39,779 bases of DNA from the IMG/VR virus record IMGVR_UViG_3300042870_001869, positions 1 through 39,779 of that record; one strand, written 5' to 3'. The notes under the pieces were generated by a model, which saw only the letters and a list, made by a program, of their open reading frames with translations, did not search any database and was not told the origin of the DNA. Below are positions 7,621-14,169 of the stretch, in pieces. The translations under genes and the position numbers were made by a program. Position 1 is the first letter of the stretch; the number at the start of each line of letters is the position of its first letter. Origin of the DNA: a virus.

Positions 7621-7694
7621 GGGCCCTTAGCTCAGTCGGTTAGAGCATCGGACTCATAATCCGTGTGTCCTGGGTTCGAGCCCCAGAGGGCCCA
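7621..7694 (+). tRNA. tRNA with CAT anticodon (Ile2 or elongator Met)
   Basis: Acceptor GGGCCCT/AGGGCCC, D loop AGTCGGTTA, anticodon loop CTCATAA, T arm with TTCGAGC loop, discriminator A, no CCA. C4-G69 and C5-G68 in the acceptor are the pairs favoured by TilS in E. coli tRNA-Ile2, so an AUA-reading Ile2 is favoured over Met, but the sequence cannot settle this. Confidence 0.9.
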
Positions 7695-7696
7695 CT

Positions 7697-7846
7697 ATGA
7701 ACTTTATTATTTCATTTCTTGAACTCATTGTTATTTTATTAAATACAACAGTCTTGTTTAGATTTTTATTTATATCATTAGCAATGACTCTATACCTATA
7801 CTCAGTCAAAACTATACGAACACAAAAGGAATACTTTAATGACTAA
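7697..7846 (+). CDS. Small membrane protein (49 aa)
   Basis: ATG lies two bases after the CAT tRNA. The 49 residues are almost entirely hydrophobic (about 3-38) with a basic tail, suggesting one or two membrane helices. The end overlaps the next gene by eight bases. Unknown function. Confidence 0.5.
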   Translation: MNFIISFLELIVILLNTTVLFRFLFISLAMTLYLYSVKTIRTQKEYFND

Positions 7847-7943
7847 TGTTACTTATTATCGTGTTGCAGGAGATCATAATGCTTATGCTCCTGACAGTGT
7901 TCATAGGCAATGCATCCATTGTGAAGATGAAACCTTTTTTTAA
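7839..7943 (+). CDS. Tiny protein with a CxxC (34 aa)
   Basis: A 34-codon ORF with an AAAGGA ribosome site seven bases before the ATG. It carries Cys25 and Cys28 near the C terminus. Its TAA shares a base with the next ATG. No family recognised. Confidence 0.4.
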   Translation: MTNVTYYRVAGDHNAYAPDSVHRQCIHCEDETFF

Positions 7944-8098
7944 TGACTAAACAACAGTACAACAAATGGCAAGTTCGTGGACTTTACATTCAAGATGTAT
8001 TCCCTCATCTTGATAAAGATATTAGAGAATGGATGATCTCGGGAACTCATCCAGCTTGTTGGAACCAAGTCTTTGGCGAAGAAGAGGATTATTATTAA
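7943..8098 (+). CDS. Small phage protein with IQDVFP motif (51 aa)
   Basis: A 51-residue protein starting in the previous stop codon (TAATG). The pattern Y-x-x-W, IQDVFP and a G-x-x-P-x-C-W stretch near the C terminus is one I know from many short phage proteins of unknown function. No activity can be assigned. Confidence 0.6.
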   Translation: MTKQQYNKWQVRGLYIQDVFPHLDKDIREWMISGTHPACWNQVFGEEEDYY

Positions 8099-8100
8099 CC

Positions 8101-8352
8101 ATGCCCTATATTAAACCAGAATTACGATCTGAGATAAAACTTATTCCTCAAGCTATAACTAATGCTGGAGAATTAAACTATTACATCTCTTATCTTATTG
8201 ATCATTTTATCAACAACAAAGGCAAGTCTTATTCTAGCATTAACGAAGTTATTGGAGCTCTAGAATGTGCTAAATTAGAACTCTATCGCCGCATAGCTGT
8301 TCCCTATGAAGATATCAAGATCCAAGAAAACGGAGACGTTTATACCGTATGA
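8101..8352 (+). CDS. Phage protein of the DUF6899 type
   Basis: The ATG at 8101 directly follows the previous stop; an in-frame ATG at 8029 would lie inside the preceding gene. The 83 residues start MPYI and include KSYSSINEVIGALECAK and a C-terminal NGDVY, the signature of a widespread phage family I believe is DUF6899. The fold is mostly helical. Function unknown. The stop overlaps the next ATG (ATGA). Confidence 0.75.
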   Translation: MPYIKPELRSEIKLIPQAITNAGELNYYISYLIDHFINNKGKSYSSINEVIGALECAKLELYRRIAVPYEDIKIQENGDVYTV

Positions 8353-8528
8353 GTAATAGAGTCAACGTTACTGCTCATGTATATAAGCCATCTACTGTTT
8401 ATCATCCTAATAGTTCTAGACAATGTGCCCATGCAGATTGTACTACTCGTCTTTCGATGTATAACTCTACAGAATATTGCTGCACTCATGAACGTCAATA
8501 TCGCAATCTATATGTATATAAGGATTAA
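8349..8528 (+). CDS. Small zinc-binding-like protein (59 aa)
   Basis: A 59-codon ORF overlapping the previous gene by four bases. Cys26, Cys31, Cys44/Cys45 and His47 are spaced as in treble-clef zinc sites. It resembles the Cys/His-rich protein encoded at 6578 in general layout. Unknown role. Confidence 0.55.
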   Translation: MSNRVNVTAHVYKPSTVYHPNSSRQCAHADCTTRLSMYNSTEYCCTHERQYRNLYVYKD

Positions 8529-8530
8529 TT

Positions 8531-9001
8531 ATGGGAATGGATGTTTACGGCGTTAAGCCTAAAAACGAAGCCGGAGAATACTTTCGCTCTAATGTTTGGT
8601 TCTGGCACCCTTTATGGGATTGCCTAGAGAACCTGCATCCAACACTATGTGAGAAATGCGAATCTCCTCACGATAACTCAGGCTCTGGCCTTAATGCTAG
8701 AGACTCTTTAGCTTTATCTAAGCTTTTAAAAAAAGATTTAGATTCAGGTGTTATCGAGGAATATATTAAAAAATATGATGAAGCTGTTGCTTTAGTTCCT
8801 CTTGATGATTGCAAATTTTGCGACAACAAGGGAACTCGAGACTGGCCTTCTGATGATGGCACAGTTCTCACTAAGCAATGTAACGCTTGTGCTGGAACTC
8901 TTAAAGTTCCTAACTTTGCTACTCATTACCATATGAGTTTAGATCTTATGAAAGAATTTCAAGTCTTTCTTGAAAACTGTGGTGGATTTACAATTTGTTA
9001 A
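8531..9001 (+). CDS. Phage protein with paired CxxC zinc sites (156 aa)
   Basis: The start MGMDVYG followed by a Trp-rich segment (W23, W25, W29) is a pattern I know from hypothetical phage proteins. Cys40/Cys43 form one pair; Cys94/Cys97 and Cys117/Cys120 form two CxxC elements similar to DnaJ zinc-finger repeats. It is probably a soluble zinc protein; no enzymatic motif is visible. An ATTA-ATG spacing of two bases after the previous gene suggests co-translation. Confidence 0.75.
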   Translation: MGMDVYGVKPKNEAGEYFRSNVWFWHPLWDCLENLHPTLCEKCESPHDNSGSGLNARDSLALSKLLKKDLDSGVIEEYIKKYDEAVALVPLDDCKFCDNKGTRDWPSDDGTVLTKQCNACAGTLKVPNFATHYHMSLDLMKEFQVFLENCGGFTIC

Positions 9002-9237
9002 TCAAACCAAAGAATCCTCCTGCTTCTCCCCCTCTTCCCATCAGAGAGAGAATACTTGCCAAATACCATAATGATCTCACTATGATGGATCACATAGATG
9101 CCTTTGTTCTATACGAAGCAGCTATGCATAAAATATATGTTAAGGTTAACCCCTGGCTTGCCAGAAATAAATACGGCAAACCTTCAAGAACTAGAACTCG
9201 AAAAGATTTTGAGCCTAAAGAGGAAGCTTATGATTAG
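8995..9237 (+). CDS. Hypothetical protein (80 aa), TTG start
   Basis: The frame opens at TTG 8995 inside the end of the previous gene; the first ATG is 31 codons in (9088), which would cut away a Pro-rich N terminus and half the protein. The TTG start with coupled translation is therefore preferred but uncertain. The protein is basic with a Lys/Arg-rich C-terminal half. No family recognised. Confidence 0.5.
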   Translation: MLIKPKNPPASPPLPIRERILAKYHNDLTMMDHIDAFVLYEAAMHKIYVKVNPWLARNKYGKPSRTRTRKDFEPKEEAYD

Positions 9238-9367
9238 CTTCCTTTAGCCAAACAGATTTATAGCAGCTAGTAAATTCAAACTTACTACGTGGTAAAACAC
9301 AGAAATAAGCCGATTGAATTGCTAACGAAAAGTAATGACACTAGTGGCCCCATATTGCCCCATTGCC

Positions 9368-9376
9368 TGCTATAAT
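9368..9376 (+). promoter_or_regulatory. Extended -10 promoter (TGCTATAAT)
   Basis: TGC followed by a perfect TATAAT at 9371-9376, 28 bases before the acyl carrier protein ATG, in a 167-base gene-free gap (9238-9404). No good -35 is seen, as expected for an extended -10 promoter. The gap holds nothing else recognisable. Confidence 0.6.
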
Positions 9377-9404
9377 TGTTTTGCAACTTATTTAAAGGAT
9401 TATC

Positions 9405-9656
9405 ATGATTTCTAAACCTGAATTAACACAACAAATTAAATCTATTATTTCAGAAACATTATCTATTCCTATAGAAAAGATAGAATATAGTTCTCGTCTA
9501 GGTAAAGACTTAGAAATGGATTCTATGGACCTACTCGATGTAGTTGCTGGTATACAAGATTTTTATGATATTACTATTCAAGATCACGAACTTGAGTATA
9601 TGATATTCTTTTCAGGCGTTTGCGATATTGTTGAATATCATTTAGCTAAAAAATAA
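9405..9656 (+). CDS. Acyl carrier protein-like
   Basis: An 83-residue acidic four-helix protein with the ACP signature LEMDSMDLLDVV; Ser40 is the site for the 4'-phosphopantetheine arm. Length and motif match bacterial AcpP and phage-borne ACPs. It would need host phosphopantetheinyl transferase to become active and carry acyl groups for fatty-acid or lipid modification reactions. It has its own promoter and a TTTAAAGGA ribosome site. No ketosynthase or acyltransferase gene is near, so the acceptor pathway is open. Confidence 0.88.
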   Translation: MISKPELTQQIKSIISETLSIPIEKIEYSSRLGKDLEMDSMDLLDVVAGIQDFYDITIQDHELEYMIFFSGVCDIVEYHLAKK

Positions 9657-9711
9657 TTATGCCTGCCCCATTATTAATTTATCGAATACCCACCCTACTT
9701 CTCGTTTTCAC

Positions 9712-9785
9712 GAGCTAGTAGCTCAGTTGGTAAGAGCATCATTCTTATAAAATGAAGGTCCGGGGTTCAATCCCCCGTTAGCTCA
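9712..9785 (+). tRNA. tRNA-Ile(TAT)
   Basis: Acceptor GAGCTAG/TTAGCTC, D arm with GTTGG, anticodon stem TCATT/AATGA with loop CTTATAA giving anticodon TAT, T arm CGGGG/CCCCG with loop TTCAATC, discriminator A, no CCA. It would read AUA directly; most bacteria instead use a lysidine-modified CAT tRNA. Confidence 0.9.
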
Positions 9786-9810
9786 CAATTAAAATTTATT
9801 AGGAGAAATC

Positions 9811-10098
9811 ATGATCGACATAGATCAACTCTATCAAAATGAAATTGATTTATTAAATGATAGAATTTCTACTTTTACAGAATTCTCATTTAATATAAAC
9901 AATCTATTTAAACAAACTCAAGGCGTTCGGAATTCTTTAGATCTAGCTCAAGAGTATGTTAATGGCAAAGATTACATAAACGGCTATAAGTCTCTTCTTC
10001 ATTCTATTTCTTTATTAGTAAATATTAATGAAGATATACTATCTCAATATTCTCAAATGTCTATAATCCTAAAGGATTCTAATGGCTCGCAAATTTAA
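9811..10098 (+). CDS. Helical protein, unknown (95 aa)
   Basis: A 95-residue protein predicted as two or three long helices with Leu/Ile periodicity, possibly coiled coil. A TAGGAGAAA ribosome site precedes the ATG. It overlaps the WhiB-like gene by 17 bases, so the two are probably co-translated. No family recognised. Confidence 0.65.
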   Translation: MIDIDQLYQNEIDLLNDRISTFTEFSFNINNLFKQTQGVRNSLDLAQEYVNGKDYINGYKSLLHSISLLVNINEDILSQYSQMSIILKDSNGSQI

Positions 10099-10492
10099 AG
10101 TTAAAGGTCTTAAAAATCTTTCTGATGTTGTTCTTTCTCAAGTATCTTGGAAAGACAAAGCACATTGTAAGACCAAAGAAGTTTCTATATTCTTTGGCAA
10201 CCCTAAATCTAATGAAACTAATCTAGCTGTTTCTATTTGCAAGTCCTGCTCTGTTAGACAGGACTGTTTCTATGAGGCTATCCAATATGGATATGACGGT
10301 GTTTGGGGCGGTTCTACCGCTGAACAACGACAGTCTATTATAGATGTAGTTATGGAATCTAACATAACTAATCTGACAAAAGAAACATCTAATATTCTAC
10401 TTTCTTATGTAGACATGATAGGTAAAACCAAAAATTCAGCAACAGCTGATCTTATAAACATCAAATTATCTGAATTGGATCCAAATGTCTAA
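10082..10492 (+). CDS. WhiB-family Fe-S transcription factor
   Basis: A 136-residue protein with the WhiB arrangement: Cys29, then CxxC at Cys53/Cys56, then Cys62 (C-x5-C), followed by the G-V-W-G-G turn (73-77) and a basic/polar stretch. WhiB-like proteins occur in Actinobacteria and their phages, bind a 4Fe-4S cluster, contact the sigma factor and adjust transcription. In phages, WhiB-like proteins have been linked to repressing host whiB genes and to superinfection behaviour. The C-terminal 45 residues are a phage-specific extension. This is the strongest host marker in the window. Confidence 0.92.
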   Translation: MARKFKVKGLKNLSDVVLSQVSWKDKAHCKTKEVSIFFGNPKSNETNLAVSICKSCSVRQDCFYEAIQYGYDGVWGGSTAEQRQSIIDVVMESNITNLTKETSNILLSYVDMIGKTKNSATADLINIKLSELDPNV

Positions 10493-11195
10493 TAATATTT
10501 ACAACACTAATGACGATGATATCTTCGATGATTACCAAGAACCTTCTACTTCAACTGATCCACTCCTTGAAGCTCCTCTTGTTAATGAAGATAAATCATT
10601 TGAAAAAGTTTTCTCAGATTTAAATTCTCCATTTGAATCACTCATTCAAAATTCTTCACTCAAAGTAAACTTTGGCGAAGCTTTCTACAACGCTGCTCAT
10701 GAGTGGATTATGCAAGGCTATCGTGAAGCTGGCGATATATCTATTATAGATTCACTTGTTAAAATGAGCGATGGTAAATATCTTTACGAACACCGTCTCA
10801 ATTGCTCCCGGCAAACTTTAGCTCGTAAAAAAACTGTACTTAAATTTTTGTCTATTCTCCTAGACAACACAGATGAATCTAATACTATTGTTTCTAATAA
10901 TACGCATCATGATTTTAATTTCTCTGAAGCTTACTTTAGTATGTTCTTTCGTAGCTTTTACAATATACAGCTACATACTTTTCATCATGAAACCGCTTTG
11001 TATAAAGCTTTGTGTGAAATACTAGAAGTAGAACCAGATCACGATCTTTGTGATCCAAATGTAGAAACTGTTGCTATTACTAGCACTACAGACTACATTA
11101 ATACTTTGTATATGCAATACTTCGACAGAGATTCCCTACAGCAGAAAATTGATAAGTATCTTGAAGAAATTTCCTTTAATAAAAATCAAGCCTAA
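10485..11195 (+). CDS. Hypothetical protein (236 aa)
   Basis: A soluble protein with an acidic, low-complexity N terminus (about 1-45) and a helical remainder with several His residues. It overlaps the WhiB-like gene by eight bases and the following protease gene by about 35 bases. No domain recognised. Co-expression with WhiB is likely. Confidence 0.65.
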   Translation: MSNNIYNTNDDDIFDDYQEPSTSTDPLLEAPLVNEDKSFEKVFSDLNSPFESLIQNSSLKVNFGEAFYNAAHEWIMQGYREAGDISIIDSLVKMSDGKYLYEHRLNCSRQTLARKKTVLKFLSILLDNTDESNTIVSNNTHHDFNFSEAYFSMFFRSFYNIQLHTFHHETALYKALCEILEVEPDHDLCDPNVETVAITSTTDYINTLYMQYFDRDSLQQKIDKYLEEISFNKNQA

Positions 11196-11616
11196 AACAG
11201 CTCAACTACTCTTGACAATAGGTAGTGCAGCTGGTTTAGCAGCTATCAATTACACGATTATACATAATCCTATTGTATTCGTATTTGTTATGTCTTTATT
11301 CTTACATGAATTTGGACATTACTTTATTGCCAGGAAGTATGGCGCTAACGCCGACCTTCCCTACTTCATTCCTTTATTCCCATTGAATATTGGAATAACA
11401 AGAATTAGAAATTTAAAACCCAAACATATTCCAGCTGTTTCTATAGCTGGTCCAATGTTTGCTTCTATGTTTTTAATATTCTTTATAATGTTTAATTCTA
11501 TTTATAGATTATTTGCATTTATGCCATTATTTTTAATTTTAGCTTTTGAAATTATATTGAACTATTTTGGTTCTGATGGAAAAAAATATCGTAAATATAA
11601 TTTACAAACAGTCTAG
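11161..11616 (+). CDS. Compact site-2-type membrane metalloprotease (M50)
   Basis: A multi-spanning membrane protein. From a TTG start at 11161 it has 151 residues with HEFGH at 49-53 inside a hydrophobic helix, an IAGP motif near 97, and a NYFGSDG motif near the C terminus whose Asp139 would be the third metal ligand. These are the S2P/M50B hallmarks. The frame is open back to an ATG at 11071, but that would overlap the previous gene by 125 bases and add 30 odd residues, so the start is uncertain. Such proteases cleave within membranes; the substrate could be one of the many phage membrane peptides or a host anti-sigma factor. Confidence 0.75.
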   Translation: MKKFPLIKIKPKTAQLLLTIGSAAGLAAINYTIIHNPIVFVFVMSLFLHEFGHYFIARKYGANADLPYFIPLFPLNIGITRIRNLKPKHIPAVSIAGPMFASMFLIFFIMFNSIYRLFAFMPLFLILAFEIILNYFGSDGKKYRKYNLQTV

Positions 11617-11697
11617 TTCAAACACAACCCTACAAGTATAGATTATTTCTACGCTTGTCAACCATAAATCCTTATATAGGAACTAAGTGAGTAAACA

Positions 11698-11931
11698 ATG
11701 AACACAGGCATAAAAAACTACCAAGATAAAATACAATCTTATTTAAACGATTGTTATTTTGACATTGGCTCAACTCCTACTGGTAACATTCCTTTTATTC
11801 TAGATGAAGCTCATCTAGCTAAAATGCTAACCAGAATAGTGGTGAGTGCAGCCACTGTTTTAACTACTACATTATCCCTTAAGCAATACTCTAAAGAGAT
11901 GATCAAACACTATAGAAAGACTAAACTATGA
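11698..11931 (+). CDS. Hypothetical protein (77 aa)
   Basis: A 77-residue protein with a hydrophobic stretch at about 42-60 that could be a membrane helix, followed by a basic tail. It is preceded by an 81-base gap without gene and overlaps the next gene by four bases (ATGA). No family recognised. Confidence 0.6.
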   Translation: MNTGIKNYQDKIQSYLNDCYFDIGSTPTGNIPFILDEAHLAKMLTRIVVSAATVLTTTLSLKQYSKEMIKHYRKTKL

Positions 11932-12320
11932 GTTCTTACCCAGAAAAAATTCCAGATGGAATTGGATCTATAAATGCTTTCCCATTTTCCTTTACCGCAG
12001 GCAAAGACGTTAAGCGTGAGTTAGAATTTCAAGTTGATCAAATCAATTCTCGCATAGAGAAGATTGTTGAACACTTTGTGTATAACGATATTCCTATAGT
12101 TCATTATATTCTCAAGGCTTCCAACCAAAAGAATGATCTTAAAAAGCTGGCTAAAGCTATTGACAGACTTGCTGATCTTGTCCAAATACAAGAAAACCTT
12201 TCTTCTCGCCTTAACATAGTTAAGGTTCTCGAGACTGACTCAGCTTGGTTTGCTTCAACTTTTTCTGACTATTCTTCTGAATTAGATCAAGACTTAATTA
12301 ATATCATTAATCACCAGTAG
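11928..12320 (+). CDS. Hypothetical helical protein (130 aa)
   Basis: A soluble, mainly helical protein of 130 residues with heptad-like Leu/Ile spacing in 35-110, possibly coiled coil. It lies five bases before the E2-like gene of the ubiquitin-like cluster and may be its first co-transcribed member. No known motif. Confidence 0.65.
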   Translation: MSSYPEKIPDGIGSINAFPFSFTAGKDVKRELEFQVDQINSRIEKIVEHFVYNDIPIVHYILKASNQKNDLKKLAKAIDRLADLVQIQENLSSRLNIVKVLETDSAWFASTFSDYSSELDQDLINIINHQ

Positions 12321-12325
12321 GAACT

Positions 12326-14137
12326 ATGACTGTCAATTATTCAATTATTCAATCAGACGAAGGTGCTATAGCAGTACAATCTACTGTTCAGTCCTTTAAT
12401 CTAGACCACATTACTAACAAAGATATTGTTTCTTTTTATACTCGGTTCTCTCAATTCAGCGCTTGGGATACAGGCATTCTTCCAGTAGACGGAAGTGGTA
12501 TTCTATCCATACGTACTGCTGGCGAATACACTCAGTTTGCCTACCAACATAAACCTGGTCTTTACCATGTTAACTGGGGCAAATCAGAAGGTGCAGCAGC
12601 TGCAGCATACTATCTTGCTCAACCATATCGAATCATTATTTGTGACATGAAAGATGGCAATCTTCTTGGAGCTAGAATGTTCTACTCTCCATATCCTATA
12701 ACCAACCCATCTCAGCCACTGTACCATGTTAATCTTCCTAATATTAACTGCAATGGCTACCGTGGCAATGGTGTTGGCTGGATCTGCCTATACCAGAATG
12801 AAGATTGGTCTGCTCTTCCACTTAATGAACGGATTGTTCGATTCATTGAACGCTGTTCAGGTGTAGAAACTTATAACGATGCCAATATGTCAGAGACTGA
12901 TGGTACTCGTTTTTACAAGAAAAATGATAAACCATCTTATTTCTGGGACCCAGTAGAATGGGAAACCAAATCTGCTGAAGAAGGATATCAATGGACTCTA
13001 GATGAAGATCTTTTGATTCCTGTCCTAGTTAAGTCTATGGACAGTCAGTCTGAGCATTGCTCTAACGGTGTTCCTCTAACATTTGCTGATGCTCTTGTAG
13101 GAGACTATCAGGCTTACTACTATGACAAAAAGCACACTAAGACTATCAATGCTGTCATACGTCCTGATAAAGAATTGGATCCTAAAGAAATCCTTTCTTT
13201 CTTTGTAGCCTCCTACAACGGAGCTAATTCTCAAAGCAATCCTTTATTAAATAATACTTTTGAATCTTCTGAATTAGTTAAACAAAACGTTGGCTCTGCC
13301 ACTTTTACTGGTTCAGTATTAACTAACGCTCCTGCTGCTCATGCTTCTCATGAAGATTCTCCAGATGTTTATTGTGAGACTTGTGAAGGTTACTTTACTC
13401 AAGATGATATATCTGGAGACTACTATGGCAATAACGTTTGCACTGGTTGTTTAGAAGAGAGTTTTACCTATATTGAATCTGCTGATGCTTATTTCAATCA
13501 TGAAGATGAAAATATTATTTATATAGACCTTCAAGCTACTTCCTTCCATACTGAATTTGACTCAGTTGAAATATGCGAAAACTGCGATCAAGCATATGGT
13601 AAAGAAGGAAAGAATAACTCTCCTGGCAAAGTCATTTGTTTAGATAACAATGATAACGTCTGCCCTAAGTGCATTGAAGACTACGCTGAATCCAAAGGTT
13701 TATCTACTGGAACTTGTGTTTCTTGTGCTAAGTTTGTTGTTACTGAACCAAATTTTTCTTCTAATTATTTAACTACTCAGATTAGTCTTCCATACTATGA
13801 TTATGATGCCAATCAATCATCATCGGAAGTTAATCCAGTAACCTTCTGTTCTTCTTGTCAAGATAAACTTTTAGTTTGTCCTTGTGGTTTAGTTAAATAT
13901 AAAGATGCTGAAGATTTTAATCCTTGCACTCCTATACAGTCTGATGGTACTGATTCTATTGTTGTAAACAAAGCTTGTTCTTCTTGTGTTGAATTTACTT
14001 TTCATGACTCAGAAGAATTGGAAGCTAACTTTGTTCCTGTATCTATTTCTAATTTTGTTACTTATCAGAATCAGCTTCTATCCATAACTCCAATTCATCA
14101 AGGCTTTCATAAGCTTGTAGATGAAGAACCATTTTAA
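12326..14137 (+). CDS. E2-like (ubiquitin-conjugating-fold) protein fused to Cys-pair zinc domains
   Basis: A 603-residue protein. The N-terminal part (about 60-250) reads like a divergent E2/PRTRC-B-type domain: strands, then an LPNIN motif at 137-141 where E2 enzymes have HPNI, then GWICLY with Cys154 where E2s have G-x-ICL and the catalytic Cys, then Trp161 as in the E2 core. A spacer (about 250-345) leads to a C-terminal half with repeated CxxC pairs: 350/353 with 372/375, 417/420 with 446/449, 464/467 with 508/511, then 518/520 and 551/554. These look like RING-like or treble-clef zinc sites. The role inferred is Ubl transfer to a target, with the zinc part for target or partner binding. 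It starts the E2-JAMM-E1-Ubl run. E2 identity rests on motif layout, not on a search. Confidence 0.7.
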   Translation: MTVNYSIIQSDEGAIAVQSTVQSFNLDHITNKDIVSFYTRFSQFSAWDTGILPVDGSGILSIRTAGEYTQFAYQHKPGLYHVNWGKSEGAAAAAYYLAQPYRIIICDMKDGNLLGARMFYSPYPITNPSQPLYHVNLPNINCNGYRGNGVGWICLYQNEDWSALPLNERIVRFIERCSGVETYNDANMSETDGTRFYKKNDKPSYFWDPVEWETKSAEEGYQWTLDEDLLIPVLVKSMDSQSEHCSNGVPLTFADALVGDYQAYYYDKKHTKTINAVIRPDKELDPKEILSFFVASYNGANSQSNPLLNNTFESSELVKQNVGSATFTGSVLTNAPAAHASHEDSPDVYCETCEGYFTQDDISGDYYGNNVCTGCLEESFTYIESADAYFNHEDENIIYIDLQATSFHTEFDSVEICENCDQAYGKEGKNNSPGKVICLDNNDNVCPKCIEDYAESKGLSTGTCVSCAKFVVTEPNFSSNYLTTQISLPYYDYDANQSSSEVNPVTFCSSCQDKLLVCPCGLVKYKDAEDFNPCTPIQSDGTDSIVVNKACSSCVEFTFHDSEELEANFVPVSISNFVTYQNQLLSITPIHQGFHKLVDEEPF

Positions 14138-14169
14138 TAAAATAAAAACAAATCTTTTTAAGGAGATTT

